DNA from: Thermomonas sp046293095
GTDB lineage: Bacteria > Pseudomonadota > Gammaproteobacteria > Xanthomonadales > Xanthomonadaceae
NCBI RefSeq assembly: GCF_046293095.1
Contig: NZ_JBKBPN010000001.1
Location: 1-64,000 of the forward strand
Length of the DNA: 64,000 nt
Direction of reading: 5' to 3'
In this document: in pieces, positions 36,371 through 44,017 of the stretch
Layout of the letters: every line of letters begins with the position of its first letter
How positions within the stretch are numbered: the stretch's first letter is position 1
Translations under genes and position numbers: made by a program
The notes under the pieces: model-generated
Seen by the model: the letters and a program-made list of their open reading frames with translations, nothing else
Database searches by the model: none
Told to the model about the DNA's origin: nothing

Positions 36371-37321
36371 ATGGCTAGGCCAGGCGTGGGTTTTGAGGAC
36401 ATCTCGGAGGCGGCGGACGCATTGTTGGACGCCGGCGAACGACCGACCACCGAGAAGATCCGCGGGCTGTTGGGACGCGGCTCCCCGAACACGATCGGAC
36501 CGTTGTTGGATCGCTGGTGGGCGGCGCTGGGCCCGCGGCTGCGCCAGCAGCACGCCAAGCTGGACATGCCCGAGGCGCCGACGGACGTGGCGGCGCTGGC
36601 CACGCAGCTTTGGGCGCAGGCATTGGCCGCGGCGCAGCAGAACGCGGAAACGAGCCTCGCCAACGAACGGATAAGCTTGCAAGAGGCCCGACGCGAGATC
36701 GAGGCCGAGCGCAAGACCCAGCAGGCCGATCTCGATGCTGCCGCCGCCGCCGCCGAGGCCGCCGTTCGGGCCAAGGGCTTAGCCGAGACCCGCCTCCACG
36801 ACGTCCAGCGACTCAATGAGCAGCAAGCGCTGCAGCTGGTCGATCTGGCCCAGCAACGAGACGCCCTGCAGGCCCGCTACGACCGGCAAGAAGCCGAGTT
36901 GCTCGAGCTCACGGAGCGGCTACGGCAGCAGGAAGCTGTCGCAGCGACGGAACAAGCGGCTCACGCTCAGCACCTGCGCGCCACTGAAGACCGCGCTCAC
37001 GGCGAAATTGACCGAGCTCGGCAGGAGACGAAGGACCTCCGTGCCCAACTAACCGCGCTGGCCCGAGAACGTACGGTCAGCGAGCAATTGTTGCGGCAAC
37101 AGCGCGAGGAGGCTGTGGCGGCGACGGTCGCGGCCCAGCGCGAGGCCGGGTTGCAGCGAGGGCGGGCCGAGGCACTTGAGCAACAGCTGGACCGGTTGGG
37201 TGATCTGCCGGCAACATTGCAGGCGACGCTGGCCCAGGCTCAGAACATGACCAAGCGGCCCATCAGCCGAGATAGGGCGACCACGAAACGCACCGCCAAA
37301 CGCAAGTCCGCGGTAGACTAA
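36371..37321 (+). CDS. kfrA: KfrA-like DNA-binding coiled-coil protein
   Basis: 316 residues. Residues 1-75 form the KfrA N-terminal DNA-binding domain (GVGFEDISEAADALLDAGERPTTEKIRGLLGRGSPNTIGPLLDRWW). Residues 85-290 are an almost continuous heptad-repeat coiled coil rich in Ala, Gln, Glu and Arg. A basic tail (RDRATTKRTAKRKSAVD) ends the protein. KfrA proteins are plasmid/ICE transcriptional regulators and nucleoid-like organisers; here the gene sits in the chromosome, divergent from an integrase. Confidence 0.85.
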   Translation: MARPGVGFEDISEAADALLDAGERPTTEKIRGLLGRGSPNTIGPLLDRWWAALGPRLRQQHAKLDMPEAPTDVAALATQLWAQALAAAQQNAETSLANERISLQEARREIEAERKTQQADLDAAAAAAEAAVRAKGLAETRLHDVQRLNEQQALQLVDLAQQRDALQARYDRQEAELLELTERLRQQEAVAATEQAAHAQHLRATEDRAHGEIDRARQETKDLRAQLTALARERTVSEQLLRQQREEAVAATVAAQREAGLQRGRAEALEQQLDRLGDLPATLQATLAQAQNMTKRPISRDRATTKRTAKRKSAVD

Positions 37322-37354
37322 GGAATCCTTAGGGAAAAGTGCCGCGTCACCAAA

Positions 37355-38107
37355 GTGATCTCCGAAGACGAGCTCAGTCGTTTGATGCAGCTGGCGATCG
37401 CCGATAAGGCGGCGGAACCAGCGTTCTTCCGTGCCTTGCTGGAGGCGACGGTCTACGCTCACGCCCCGCGCCATGACCGTAGTGGCCGCCTGCGTTTCAT
37501 CCAGTTCACGACGCCCGACGGACTGACGGTGCTGCCGTTCTTCAGCGACGAGACGCAAGCCAAATCCGCCGCTGGCGCAAATGCAACGGTGGTCGTGTTG
37601 CTCGGGCGACAGCTGTTTGAGCTGGCCCGGGGTGCGACCTTCATGCTCAATCCAAATACCGTCAGCTGCACGCTTTACCCCGAAGAAGTGGCTGCATTGC
37701 TCGATCGCGGCGAAGTCGCAGTCCTGGAACGCGTCGAGGCCGGAGAACACCAGTATCGGATTAATCCCCTTGACGAAATTCCCGCGTGGGTGGTCGACCA
37801 TCTGCTTCCGCTGTTTGCAGCCTTGCCCTGTGTTTCGGCCGCGTATGCCGTCGAGATCGGCAACTCAGACACCCCAGGACGTGGGCTACTGATCGCCGTT
37901 GCTGTGCCGATTAAGGATGCGGAACGTGTTGCGCGGGCCACCACCACCGCGTTACAGACACACGCCGATGAGCTCCAACTGTCGGTGGATCTCACTGCGT
38001 TCGAGCCGGGCGAGGTGCCAGACTGGCTGGCGGACGCTGTAGTAGCCCCATTTTATGAACGAGCCATCGGTGAGCGACTTGTCCCGGGGTCCGAGCGGGT
38101 ACAGTGA
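37355..38107 (+). CDS. sseB: SseB-like protein
   Basis: 250 residues from a GTG at 37355. The N-terminal half shows the SseB pattern (LSRLMQLAIADKAAEPAFFRALLEATVYAHA; RFIQFTTPDGLTVLPFFSDE), and the C-terminal half has the associated SseB C-terminal domain (YRINPLDEIPAWVVDHLLPLFAALPCV...PFYERAIGERLVP). No membrane segment. SseB was named for enhanced serine sensitivity; the molecular role is unknown. Its position after kfrA may be accidental. Confidence 0.75.
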   Translation: MISEDELSRLMQLAIADKAAEPAFFRALLEATVYAHAPRHDRSGRLRFIQFTTPDGLTVLPFFSDETQAKSAAGANATVVVLLGRQLFELARGATFMLNPNTVSCTLYPEEVAALLDRGEVAVLERVEAGEHQYRINPLDEIPAWVVDHLLPLFAALPCVSAAYAVEIGNSDTPGRGLLIAVAVPIKDAERVARATTTALQTHADELQLSVDLTAFEPGEVPDWLADAVVAPFYERAIGERLVPGSERVQ

Positions 38108-38674
38108 GAGCGGCGTGGAAGCCAGCTCGAACGGGGCTGACCATTGCTCGGGCGCCATGTCCGCTATAGGTCACATCAACTAAGCAGAGTAGTCAGGAGT
38201 ATCGGGCCGAGAGCGCCGATGTTGTTGGTTGGACGCCGTTGTACGCTCGTTGCAAATTGTACGATTCGAGCGAAATCCGTATTAATGATTCACACCGTCC
38301 AGACGAAAACGAAGGGCCGCCAGCTTGAGATCTGCGGCAATATCGAGCCCCAAGTGCCTCAGATTTGCTGTTCTGTTCGCTGGATAGATGGAACGTAGTG
38401 CCTTGACTGGAAAACTGCACGCCCACGAGTGCGCCGCCAAACCAGCAAGCCCACCGACGGCTCCGGCACCGATGCAGGCGCTGAGTCCGGCGCATCGATT
38501 CGGTAGACATTTCTGCAATGCGCCAACCTCAAGGCGATAAAGACTGCCTAGGTTCATCGGATGGCAAAGTTGTCTGCCTCGAATCGTAGAGTTTCTACCT
38601 GGAAGAGGCGGAAATCTCTGCGATGAACACAGCCATCCGACGGTCAGAAATGCCTGACCCGCCGCATGCCCATA
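38108..38674 (+). other. 567-base stretch without a convincing gene
   Basis: An AT-richer segment than its surroundings. A minus-strand open frame (38282-38683, 133 codons) exists but has no recognisable family, a poor composition and runs into the dif-like repeat, so I do not call it. No tRNA is visible. It probably is old insertion debris next to dif. Confidence 0.4.
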
Positions 38675-38691
38675 ATTTCGCATAATGCATA
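38675..38691 (+). repeat. left half-dif site (XerC arm and centre only)
   Basis: ATTTCGCATAA (XerC arm) and TGCATA (centre) are conserved; the following 11 bases, CCGTGCCGTAT, do not resemble a XerD-binding arm. The TLC satellite phage attachment site likewise lacks a good XerD arm, as recalled from the literature. Confidence 0.7.
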
Positions 38692-39500
38692 CCGTGCCGT
38701 ATGGTTCCCGTTCAGGGCTTTACGGCAAACGCTCCCGCCTTCCTTCTATCACGCCTGACCAGTTCCGCGAGCTTCGGGAATTCACCGGCAAGACTCGCGC
38801 CGATGTGGCCCGCCTCGTTGGTGTCAGCCTGCGCACCGTAGGCAACTGGGAAACAGGCGCAGCAAGGCCCAGCTACGCCGCTTACAGGCTCCTCCGCGTC
38901 ATTCTCCGGGGCGACACGCTGCATCCCGGCTGGGAGGCGTACAGGTTCATCCGGGGCAAGCTGGTGACGCCAGAGGGGCGGGCACTCGGCCCCGGTGACT
39001 TGTCCTGGCTATCGCTGCTGGTGCAGCGGGCCAATTTCCAGAGTTTGGTTTCCGTGGCACGGCTTGCGGGCTACCCCGGATTTGGTGTAGGGTCGGCAAC
39101 GTCGATGCCCCGCGCCCACGGGCGAGCAGTTGGCAACGACCCATCATCTGCCACTGAACATCTTCGGGGCGGACCGAGAGGACAGGAGGTTTCCTCCGCT
39201 CTCGCGGGACAGCGACTTGACGATAAGTCGTTGAAAGCTAAGGGAATTCTTCGGAATCCCCTTAGCTTGACCCTATCAGTCCGCCAGCAGACAGTGCCGC
39301 AAGGTCAAGCGACCGATTCCCCCCCGCAACAACCACTCCCAAATTCTCGGCGACGATCGACGCCGATCACTTCGCGCTCTGCTTTGCCGACGCTTACGCG
39401 CTCAAAGCGGACACGCCGCACCGACGCCGGCGGTACCGACGCCGGCGGTGCGGCGTGCGGTAGCGCGCTGCAAGCCATCGTCATGGAGGGTCAGCCATGA
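38685..39500 (+). CDS. VC1465/XafT-like Xer-activation factor (DUF3653-type), extended frame
   Basis: Frame of 271 residues. Residues 20-125 match the VC1465 family: a helix-turn-helix (ITPDQFRELREFTGKTRADVARLVGVSLRTVGNWE), then LLRVILRGDTLHPGWEAYRFIRGKLVTPEGRAL and LSWLSLLVQRANFQ. XafT lets TLC phage use XerCD without FtsK. From about residue 130 the frame is low-complexity and crosses three strong hairpins, so the natural end or start may differ; the upstream ATG at 38685 lies inside the half-dif repeat and has no ribosome site. I regard the first half as real and the C-terminal half as uncertain. Confidence 0.6.
   Translation: MHTVPYGSRSGLYGKRSRLPSITPDQFRELREFTGKTRADVARLVGVSLRTVGNWETGAARPSYAAYRLLRVILRGDTLHPGWEAYRFIRGKLVTPEGRALGPGDLSWLSLLVQRANFQSLVSVARLAGYPGFGVGSATSMPRAHGRAVGNDPSSATEHLRGGPRGQEVSSALAGQRLDDKSLKAKGILRNPLSLTLSVRQQTVPQGQATDSPPQQPLPNSRRRSTPITSRSALPTLTRSKRTRRTDAGGTDAGGAACGSALQAIVMEGQP
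39175..39268. repeat. three tandem hairpins, possible ssDNA origin/packaging structure
   Basis: Hairpin 1: CGAGAG...GGAGG-TTT-CCTCC...CTCTCG (39175-39204). Hairpin 2: CGACTT-N6-AAGTCG (39213-39230). Hairpin 3: a 15-base stem with one mismatch and a TTCG loop (39235-39268; AAGCTAAGGG on the left arm). Filamentous phages carry such a series at their (-) origin and packaging signal. No homology search was possible. Confidence 0.5.
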
Positions 39501-39721
39501 GCCGCCGCCATTGCCGAGGGCGCGTTGCCTCTGCGAATTACCTCGTGTGGGAGCGGGCGGTTGCGTTCTACTCGAACCTGCTTGTCAACGCTGATCGGCT
39601 CCTCGCCGAAGAACGGGATCCCGCCATGCTTCTGGCCGGCTGCAAGATCCGTGACGAGCTCCAGGAAGCGCACCGCCTCGCCTTGCACAAGCTGCGGGCG
39701 CTGGGTGGGGCGCAGGCGTGA
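39497..39721 (+). CDS. hypothetical small protein of dif element, 74 aa
   Basis: 74 residues with GGAGG at 39485-39489, seven bases from the ATG. The N-terminus is basic (MSRRHCRGR), followed by helices (LVWERAVAFYSNLLVNADRLLAEE, LAGCKIRDELQEAHRLALHKL). No known family to me. It is the only ORF in the element with a good ribosome site. Confidence 0.5.
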   Translation: MSRRHCRGRVASANYLVWERAVAFYSNLLVNADRLLAEERDPAMLLAGCKIRDELQEAHRLALHKLRALGGAQA

Positions 39722-39835
39722 ACTGGACTTCGGGTGCAGGGCGGAGCCCTGCGGGTGATGGGCCATGGATGGCCCGCTCTGGAGGTGCTGGCGTAGCCGG
39801 CACCGTAGCGGCTGGAGCCGCCTCGGCGGAGTCTC

Positions 39836-39880
39836 CAAGGGTGGCCCGAACCACCCTTGAAAACCCGCTTTTTTGCTTTT
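39836..39880 (+). terminator. Rho-independent terminator in dif element
   Basis: Perfect 9-bp stem CAAGGGTGG / CCACCCTTG (39836-39844 and 39851-39859) with a six-base loop, then GAAAACCCGC and a run of six T. It would end transcription from the small ORF before dif. Confidence 0.65.
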
Positions 39881-39974
39881 GCCCGCGAGGGCAGTTCTTG
39901 CCGTCGGTTGCATCCGTCGGCCACACTCAACGCCGCACAGGAGGCGGCATCGCCATGGTACAGACCAACAAGCG

Positions 39975-40002
39975 ACTTCGCATAATGCATATTATGTAAA
40001 GT
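39975..40002 (+). other. dif: chromosomal dif site (XerCD recombination site)
   Basis: ACTTCGCATAA (XerC arm), TGCATA (centre), TTATGTAAAGT (XerD arm): 28 bases closely matching the Escherichia coli dif plan (GCGCATAA-TGTATA-TTATGTTAA). Resolves chromosome dimers at the terminus under FtsK control. It marks the replication terminus of the chromosome, or of a secondary replicon. Confidence 0.88.
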
Positions 40003-40014
40003 AAAAGCCATCGT

Positions 40015-40042
40015 GGCATCGAATCCGCATGGATTCACGTAT
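40015..40042 (+). promoter_or_regulatory. putative ECF-sigma promoter of photolyase gene (weaker)
   Basis: GGCATCGA at 40015-40022, 15 bases, CGTAT at 40038-40042. The spacing is identical to the five stronger copies; the -35 and -10 are one or two bases off. It lies 12 bases from dif. Confidence 0.5.
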
Positions 40043-40084
40043 ACCCAGACACTCTTCATTAGTAACGACTCAAAGGCGGCTCTC

Positions 40085-41506
40085 TTGATATCCACCGCCC
40101 TGGTGCTGTTCCGGCGCGACCTGCGCCTGACGGACAATCCGGCGCTTGCCGCCGCCTGCGCCGCCCACGACCGGGTGTTGCCGGTCTACATCCATGCGCC
40201 TGACCAGGACGCGCCGTGGGCACCGGGCGCCGCCAGCCGCTGGTGGTTGCACCACGCGCTGGAAGCCCTGCGCGCGCAGCTGCTGGCGCAAGGTGGCGAC
40301 CTGCACATCCGGCACGGCAACCCGCGGGACGCACTGCGCGATCTGGTGCGCGCCACCGGCGCTACCGCGATTTACTGGAACCGCCGTTACGAACCCGCCG
40401 GGATCGCCTGCGACACCGCGCTCAAGGCTGCACTGCGCCAGGACGGCATCGAGGTGCACAGTCACGCAGGCAACCTCTGGCATGAGCCATGGACCCTGGC
40501 GACGGACGCCGGCCAGCCCTACCGGGTGTTCACCCCGTTCTGGCGCAAGCAGCGGTCGCAGCTCCCAGACGCGGCACCGCTGCCCATCGCCCGGGCCCGC
40601 GAGTGGATGCAGGTTCCGGGCAACTTGCCAACAGCTGCGCTGGGGCTGCTGCCCAAGATCCGCTGGGACGCTGGGCTGGCCGAGGCGTGGACGCCGGGGG
40701 AAGCCGGCGCCCACGAGCAGCTGGAGATTTTCGCGGACGATGCCGTCCTGGATTATGCGAAGGGCCGCGATCTACCCGCCCGCCACGGCACCTCGCGGCT
40801 GTCGCCGCACCTGCATTTCGGCGAGATCACCCCACGGCAGATCCAGCGCGTCCTGCAGGACCGTGCCAGCCGCAGCGACACCCGACAGCGGCCGGATCTG
40901 GAGCCTTACCTGCGCGAGCTGGGTTGGCGCGAGTTCGCACACCACCTGCTCTTCCATTTTCCGCAGACGCCGGAGGCGAACTTCAATCCCCGCTTCGACG
41001 GCTTCCCGTGGGCGCCCGCCGACGACGCGCTGCTGGCGCGCTGGCAGCAGGGCCGCACCGGCATCCCGCTGGTGGACGCCGGTATGCGCGAACTCTGGCA
41101 CACCGGCTGGATGCACAACCGCGTGCGCATGGTGGTGGCCAGTTTCCTGACCAAGAACCTGCGCCAGCATTGGCTGCAGGGTGCGCGCTGGTTCTGGGAC
41201 ACGCTGGTGGACGCCGATCTGGCCAACAACACGCTGGGCTGGCAGTGGGTGGCCGGCTGCGGCGCAGATGCGGCGCCCTACTTCCGGGTCTTCAACCCGT
41301 ACCTGCAAGCGGCCAAGTTCGACCCGGACGCTACCTACATCAAGCGCTGGCTGCCGGAGCTGGCCCCGCTGCCGGCCAAGGTGCTGCACGAGGCGGGCAA
41401 GCATTCCGCCCTGCTGGCAGCCCGCGGCTACCCGGCCCCGATGGTGGACCTGGGCGCCTCCCGCGATGCCGCGCTGGCGGCCTGGGGCACGCTGGCAAAG
41501 CAATGA
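40085..41506 (+). CDS. phrB: CPD DNA photolyase
   Basis: 473 residues from a TTG at 40085 with AAAGGCGG upstream, the length of E. coli PhrB. N-terminal alpha/beta antenna domain (ALVLFRRDLRLTDNPALAAA) and C-terminal FAD domain (GTSRLSPHLHFGEITPRQIQ; WREFAHHLLFHFP; MRELWHTGWMHNRVRMVVASFLTK; NNTLGWQWVAG). Repairs cyclobutane pyrimidine dimers with blue light. A frame start at 40013 would sit inside the promoter and is rejected. Probably part of the ECF-sigma/ChrR regulon. Confidence 0.93.
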   Translation: MISTALVLFRRDLRLTDNPALAAACAAHDRVLPVYIHAPDQDAPWAPGAASRWWLHHALEALRAQLLAQGGDLHIRHGNPRDALRDLVRATGATAIYWNRRYEPAGIACDTALKAALRQDGIEVHSHAGNLWHEPWTLATDAGQPYRVFTPFWRKQRSQLPDAAPLPIARAREWMQVPGNLPTAALGLLPKIRWDAGLAEAWTPGEAGAHEQLEIFADDAVLDYAKGRDLPARHGTSRLSPHLHFGEITPRQIQRVLQDRASRSDTRQRPDLEPYLRELGWREFAHHLLFHFPQTPEANFNPRFDGFPWAPADDALLARWQQGRTGIPLVDAGMRELWHTGWMHNRVRMVVASFLTKNLRQHWLQGARWFWDTLVDADLANNTLGWQWVAGCGADAAPYFRVFNPYLQAAKFDPDATYIKRWLPELAPLPAKVLHEAGKHSALLAARGYPAPMVDLGASRDAALAAWGTLAKQ

Positions 41507-41521
41507 CGACCGCCGGCAGGC

Positions 41522-42286
41522 TCATGCCGGCCAGGCGATCGCCTCCGGGGCGCAGCCCCGTTCGAACAGCGGGCGGCTGAACCAGTAACCCTGCATCAGG
41601 CGGATGCCAAGATCGCGCAGGCAGCACATCTCATCGACCGTTTCGATGCCCTCTGCGATCACCTGGATCCCCAATTCGCAACACATCGCCGCCACGCCAG
41701 CGACGATGGCACGGCGCGGCTTGCTCTGGTCGATCCCGCGCACCAGCGCCATGTCCAGCTTGACGATGTCGGGCTGGAAGTCGGCCAGCAGGTTCAGTCC
41801 GGCAAACCCGGCGCCGAAGTCGTCGATCGCGGTCATGAAGCCGATGCGCTTGTACTCGCGCAGGATTTCCGCGAGCCACTTGCCATCGTTGACCTGCTCG
41901 CCTTCCACGGTCTCGAAGATGATCCGGTCAATCGGAAAGCCATGCTTGCGCGCCGCCACCAGCGTCGAGCGGATACACAGCTCGGGTCGGTAGATGGCAT
42001 TCGGGAGGAAGTTGATCGACAGGTTGGACTGCATGCCCAGCCGCGAGGCGATCTCGATCGCCTTGCCGCGGCAGGCCTGGTCGAATTGGTAGCGATTGGC
42101 GTCGGTGACCCGCGACAGCACCGTGGGCGCAGGCTCGCCGCCCGGGCCGCGCACCAGCGCCTCGTGGGCGAACACCTGCCTGTGGTCAATATCGACGATG
42201 GGCTGGAACGCATAGCTGAAATCGAACTCCAGCGGCGCCGCATCGCGGCAAAGGCCGCAACCTTCGCGCGTTTCCTTCGGCTCCAT
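41522..42286 (-). CDS. EAL-domain protein
   Basis: 254 residues. N-terminal Cys-rich start (CGLC) and the EAL domain: FAFQPIVD-like FSYAFQPIVDIDHRQVF, HEALVRGPG (EALVR replaces EAL-x-R), DDFGAGFAGLNLL, KLDMALVRGID, IAEGIETVDE, QGYWFSRPLF. The EALVRG form occurs in blue-light/stress EAL proteins such as YcgF relatives; whether it cleaves c-di-GMP is unclear because the N in strand 2 region and metal residues could not be checked against a structure. It lies downstream of the light-stress minus-strand operon. Confidence 0.82.
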   Translation of the reverse strand: MEPKETREGCGLCRDAAPLEFDFSYAFQPIVDIDHRQVFAHEALVRGPGGEPAPTVLSRVTDANRYQFDQACRGKAIEIASRLGMQSNLSINFLPNAIYRPELCIRSTLVAARKHGFPIDRIIFETVEGEQVNDGKWLAEILREYKRIGFMTAIDDFGAGFAGLNLLADFQPDIVKLDMALVRGIDQSKPRRAIVAGVAAMCCELGIQVIAEGIETVDEMCCLRDLGIRLMQGYWFSRPLFERGCAPEAIAWPA

Positions 42287-42354
42287 GCGGTGCCCCCATT
42301 GCGACGCGATGGCCTACGAGACTACCCGACGGCAGGAAGATCGAGGGTGCGATC

Positions 42355-43020
42355 TCAGTTGCAGTTCCGCGCGATGGCGGCATTGTCGATGATGGCAGGC
42401 CGCACGCCGTCCATGCGCACCAGATGCAGCATGCAACCGCCAATGGCGCGCGTGGTGGTCAGCACACCCGGCAGCAGGCGTCCGGCGACGGCCAGCACGG
42501 GGCCACCCAACGCATACAGGACCCGCCGTATCCGATGGGGCGAGGCTTCACCCAGCACCGGTCGCACCACCCCTGGCCGCAGGCAGGTGTAAGCCAGGCC
42601 GGAGCGGGCAAGAACGGCTTCCGCCTCGCCCTTGACGCGCAGCGGCATGACCCGGCTGCCGGCATCGGCGCCCATGCCCGAGACATAGGCGACGAAGCCC
42701 CCGGGATTGGCCGCTGCATATGCCTCGATGACGCGTGCCAGCGTGGCCACCGTCGCCTCGCGGTATGCCGCTTCGGTCATGCCCACGGGCAACGGGCCGG
42801 CGCAATACAGACAGGCGTCATGGCCATGCAGATCAAGGCGGGCCAGCGCCTCCTGGGTGAAGGCCGGCACCTGCAGCACCTGCACCTTGGGGTGTGGCGC
42901 AGCGTACGGGCGGCGAACCAGCACGGTGACGCCTGCGATGTCGGGCGCCTCCAGCAGCACCTGCAAGACGCCCTGCCCCACCAGCCCGGTGGCACCGACC
43001 AACAGCACCTGCTTGTCCAT
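42355..43020 (-). CDS. NAD(P)-binding atypical SDR protein
   Basis: 221 residues from the ATG at 43020. The dinucleotide motif GATGLVGQG lies at residues 9-17, with the atypical-SDR layout (VSGMGADAGSRVMPLRVKGEAEAVLARSGLAYTCLRPGVV). No Tyr-x3-Lys catalytic pair is present; Arg/Lys in VKGEAE may take its place. Substrate unknown. Middle gene of the minus-strand light-stress operon. Confidence 0.8.
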   Translation of the reverse strand: MDKQVLLVGATGLVGQGVLQVLLEAPDIAGVTVLVRRPYAAPHPKVQVLQVPAFTQEALARLDLHGHDACLYCAGPLPVGMTEAAYREATVATLARVIEAYAAANPGGFVAYVSGMGADAGSRVMPLRVKGEAEAVLARSGLAYTCLRPGVVRPVLGEASPHRIRRVLYALGGPVLAVAGRLLPGVLTTTRAIGGCMLHLVRMDGVRPAIIDNAAIARNCN

Positions 43021-43031
43021 CGTGTGTCTCC

Positions 43032-43172
43032 TCACGTGCGCCCACCGCAGCGTTGAGAACAGTAGCGAACGGAAGGCCAATCGCGCGCCCACTTGCGACG
43101 CCACTGGAACGGCCGGCCGCAGGTCGCGCAGATCTTCTGTGGCAATTCGCTTTTCTTGCGCATGCGTGGCAT
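43032..43172 (-). CDS. DUF2256 protein, 46 aa
   Basis: 46 residues beginning MPRMRKKSELPQKICATCG, with two CxxC-type pairs (CATC and, near the C-terminus, YCSQRC) around a basic Trp-rich core (PFQWRRKWARDW). This is DUF2256, a small zinc-ribbon-like family usually beside photolyase/cryptochrome genes. The gene fits between the SDR genes with 10-12-base gaps. Nucleic-acid or flavoprotein binding is inferred from charge and context. Confidence 0.85.
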   Translation of the reverse strand: MPRMRKKSELPQKICATCGRPFQWRRKWARDWPSVRYCSQRCGGRT

Positions 43173-43182
43173 GACAGCCGCC

Positions 43183-43908
43183 TTATTTGCCGGCCACTAC
43201 CCCGCGGCCGCCGTCCACCCCGATGACCTGCCCGGTGATCCAGTCAGCCTGCGGCGAGAGCAGGAATGCGGCCAGACTTGCGATGTCGTCGGGTGTTCCC
43301 AACCGCGCCAGCGGGTGCATCGCGGCGATCGATTCGCGCATGCGCGGATTGCCCACGATACCCTGCGCCAGCGGTGTCTCGGTCAGCGATGGCGCGATGG
43401 CGTTGATGCGCACCGCAGGCGCCAGTTCGGCCGCCAGCGCCCGCACCAGCCCCTCCACCGCGGCCTTGGCCATTCCGATGGAGGCATGCATCGGGAAGCC
43501 GCGGCTTGCCGCCACCGAGGAAAACAGCACCACCGAGGCGCGTTCGCCGGCAGCACGGAGTGCCGGCAGTGCGGCTTGAATCGCCAACGCGGCACCCGCA
43601 GCGTTCAGCCGGAAATCGCGCTCGAAATCCTCGGGCGTCAAGCGGGTAAAGGGCTTCAAGTTGATGCTGCCCACGGCATAGACCAGACCTGACAGCGACG
43701 GACCTGCGTCTGCCGCCACCTGTTGGACTGCACCTGGCTGGAGCACGTCAACGGCGGTGTACGTGGCACCCAGCGGATCGGCGAGCGCCTGCAGACGCTG
43801 CACATCGCGTGCCACCAGGTGCAGCGCGTGCCCTTCTGCCGCCAGACGCCCACACAGCGCGCTGCCGATGCCACCAGTGGCGCCATACACCAGGATCTTG
43901 CCTGCCAT
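43183..43908 (-). CDS. short-chain dehydrogenase/reductase
   Basis: 241 residues. Rossmann motif YGATGGIGSALCGRL, the catalytic Ser in VVLFSSVAASRG and Tyr replaced by Met/His (FPMHASIGMAKAAVEGLVRALAAELAP; the Lys of the YxxxK is present). The missing Tyr suggests altered or lost activity. First gene of the minus-strand operon under the ECF promoter at 43943. Confidence 0.85.
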   Translation of the reverse strand: MAGKILVYGATGGIGSALCGRLAAEGHALHLVARDVQRLQALADPLGATYTAVDVLQPGAVQQVAADAGPSLSGLVYAVGSINLKPFTRLTPEDFERDFRLNAAGAALAIQAALPALRAAGERASVVLFSSVAASRGFPMHASIGMAKAAVEGLVRALAAELAPAVRINAIAPSLTETPLAQGIVGNPRMRESIAAMHPLARLGTPDDIASLAAFLLSPQADWITGQVIGVDGGRGVVAGK

Positions 43909-43942
43909 GCGTCCTGCCCTTGCCGTTGACCGTCATCAACCG

Positions 43943-43970
43943 CTACGGGCAGGACTGCCGGGCGGATGCA
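43943..43970 (-). promoter_or_regulatory. ECF-sigma promoter of the SDR/DUF2256 operon
   Basis: On the minus strand: TGCATCCG (43970-43963), 15 bases, CGTAG (43947-43943). Start of transcription would be about 43935, 27 bases before the SDR start. Confidence 0.75.
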
Positions 43971-44017
43971 GCGCCCGGCGATCTGGCGTCCGTCAGTGCG
44001 CTGGCATGACGGTGGAA

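Larger units (their letters stand above)
38677..39991 (+). mobile_element. 1.3-kb dif-integrated element (TLC-phage satellite-like remnant)
   Basis: TTCGCATAATGCATA occurs at 38677-38691 and again at 39977-39991, exactly 1300 bases apart, as direct repeats bounding the unit. The right copy is part of a full dif site; the left copy has the XerC arm and centre but CCGTGCCGTAT in place of the XerD arm. Inside are a VC1465/XafT-like gene, a cluster of three hairpins and a small ORF, then a terminator. The structure fits an element using host XerCD, like the TLC satellite phage of Vibrio. No replication, coat or Zot gene is present. Confidence 0.7.

Noticed and set aside
38282..38683. 133-codon minus-strand frame beside dif
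   Set aside because: No recognised family, start inside the half-dif repeat, weak composition.
40013..40084. Upstream extension of the photolyase gene to 40013
   Set aside because: It would cover the promoter and begin beside dif; the TTG at 40085 has a ribosome site and gives the family length.
39568..40137. 189-codon minus-strand frame across dif
   Set aside because: Runs through the terminator hairpin, dif and the phr promoter; Arg/Ser/Pro-rich translation without motifs.
42287..42354. Possible ECF promoter before the EAL gene
   Set aside because: A CGATCTT...CGTAG pair exists on the minus strand, but the gap is 18 rather than 15 bases and the -35 does not match.
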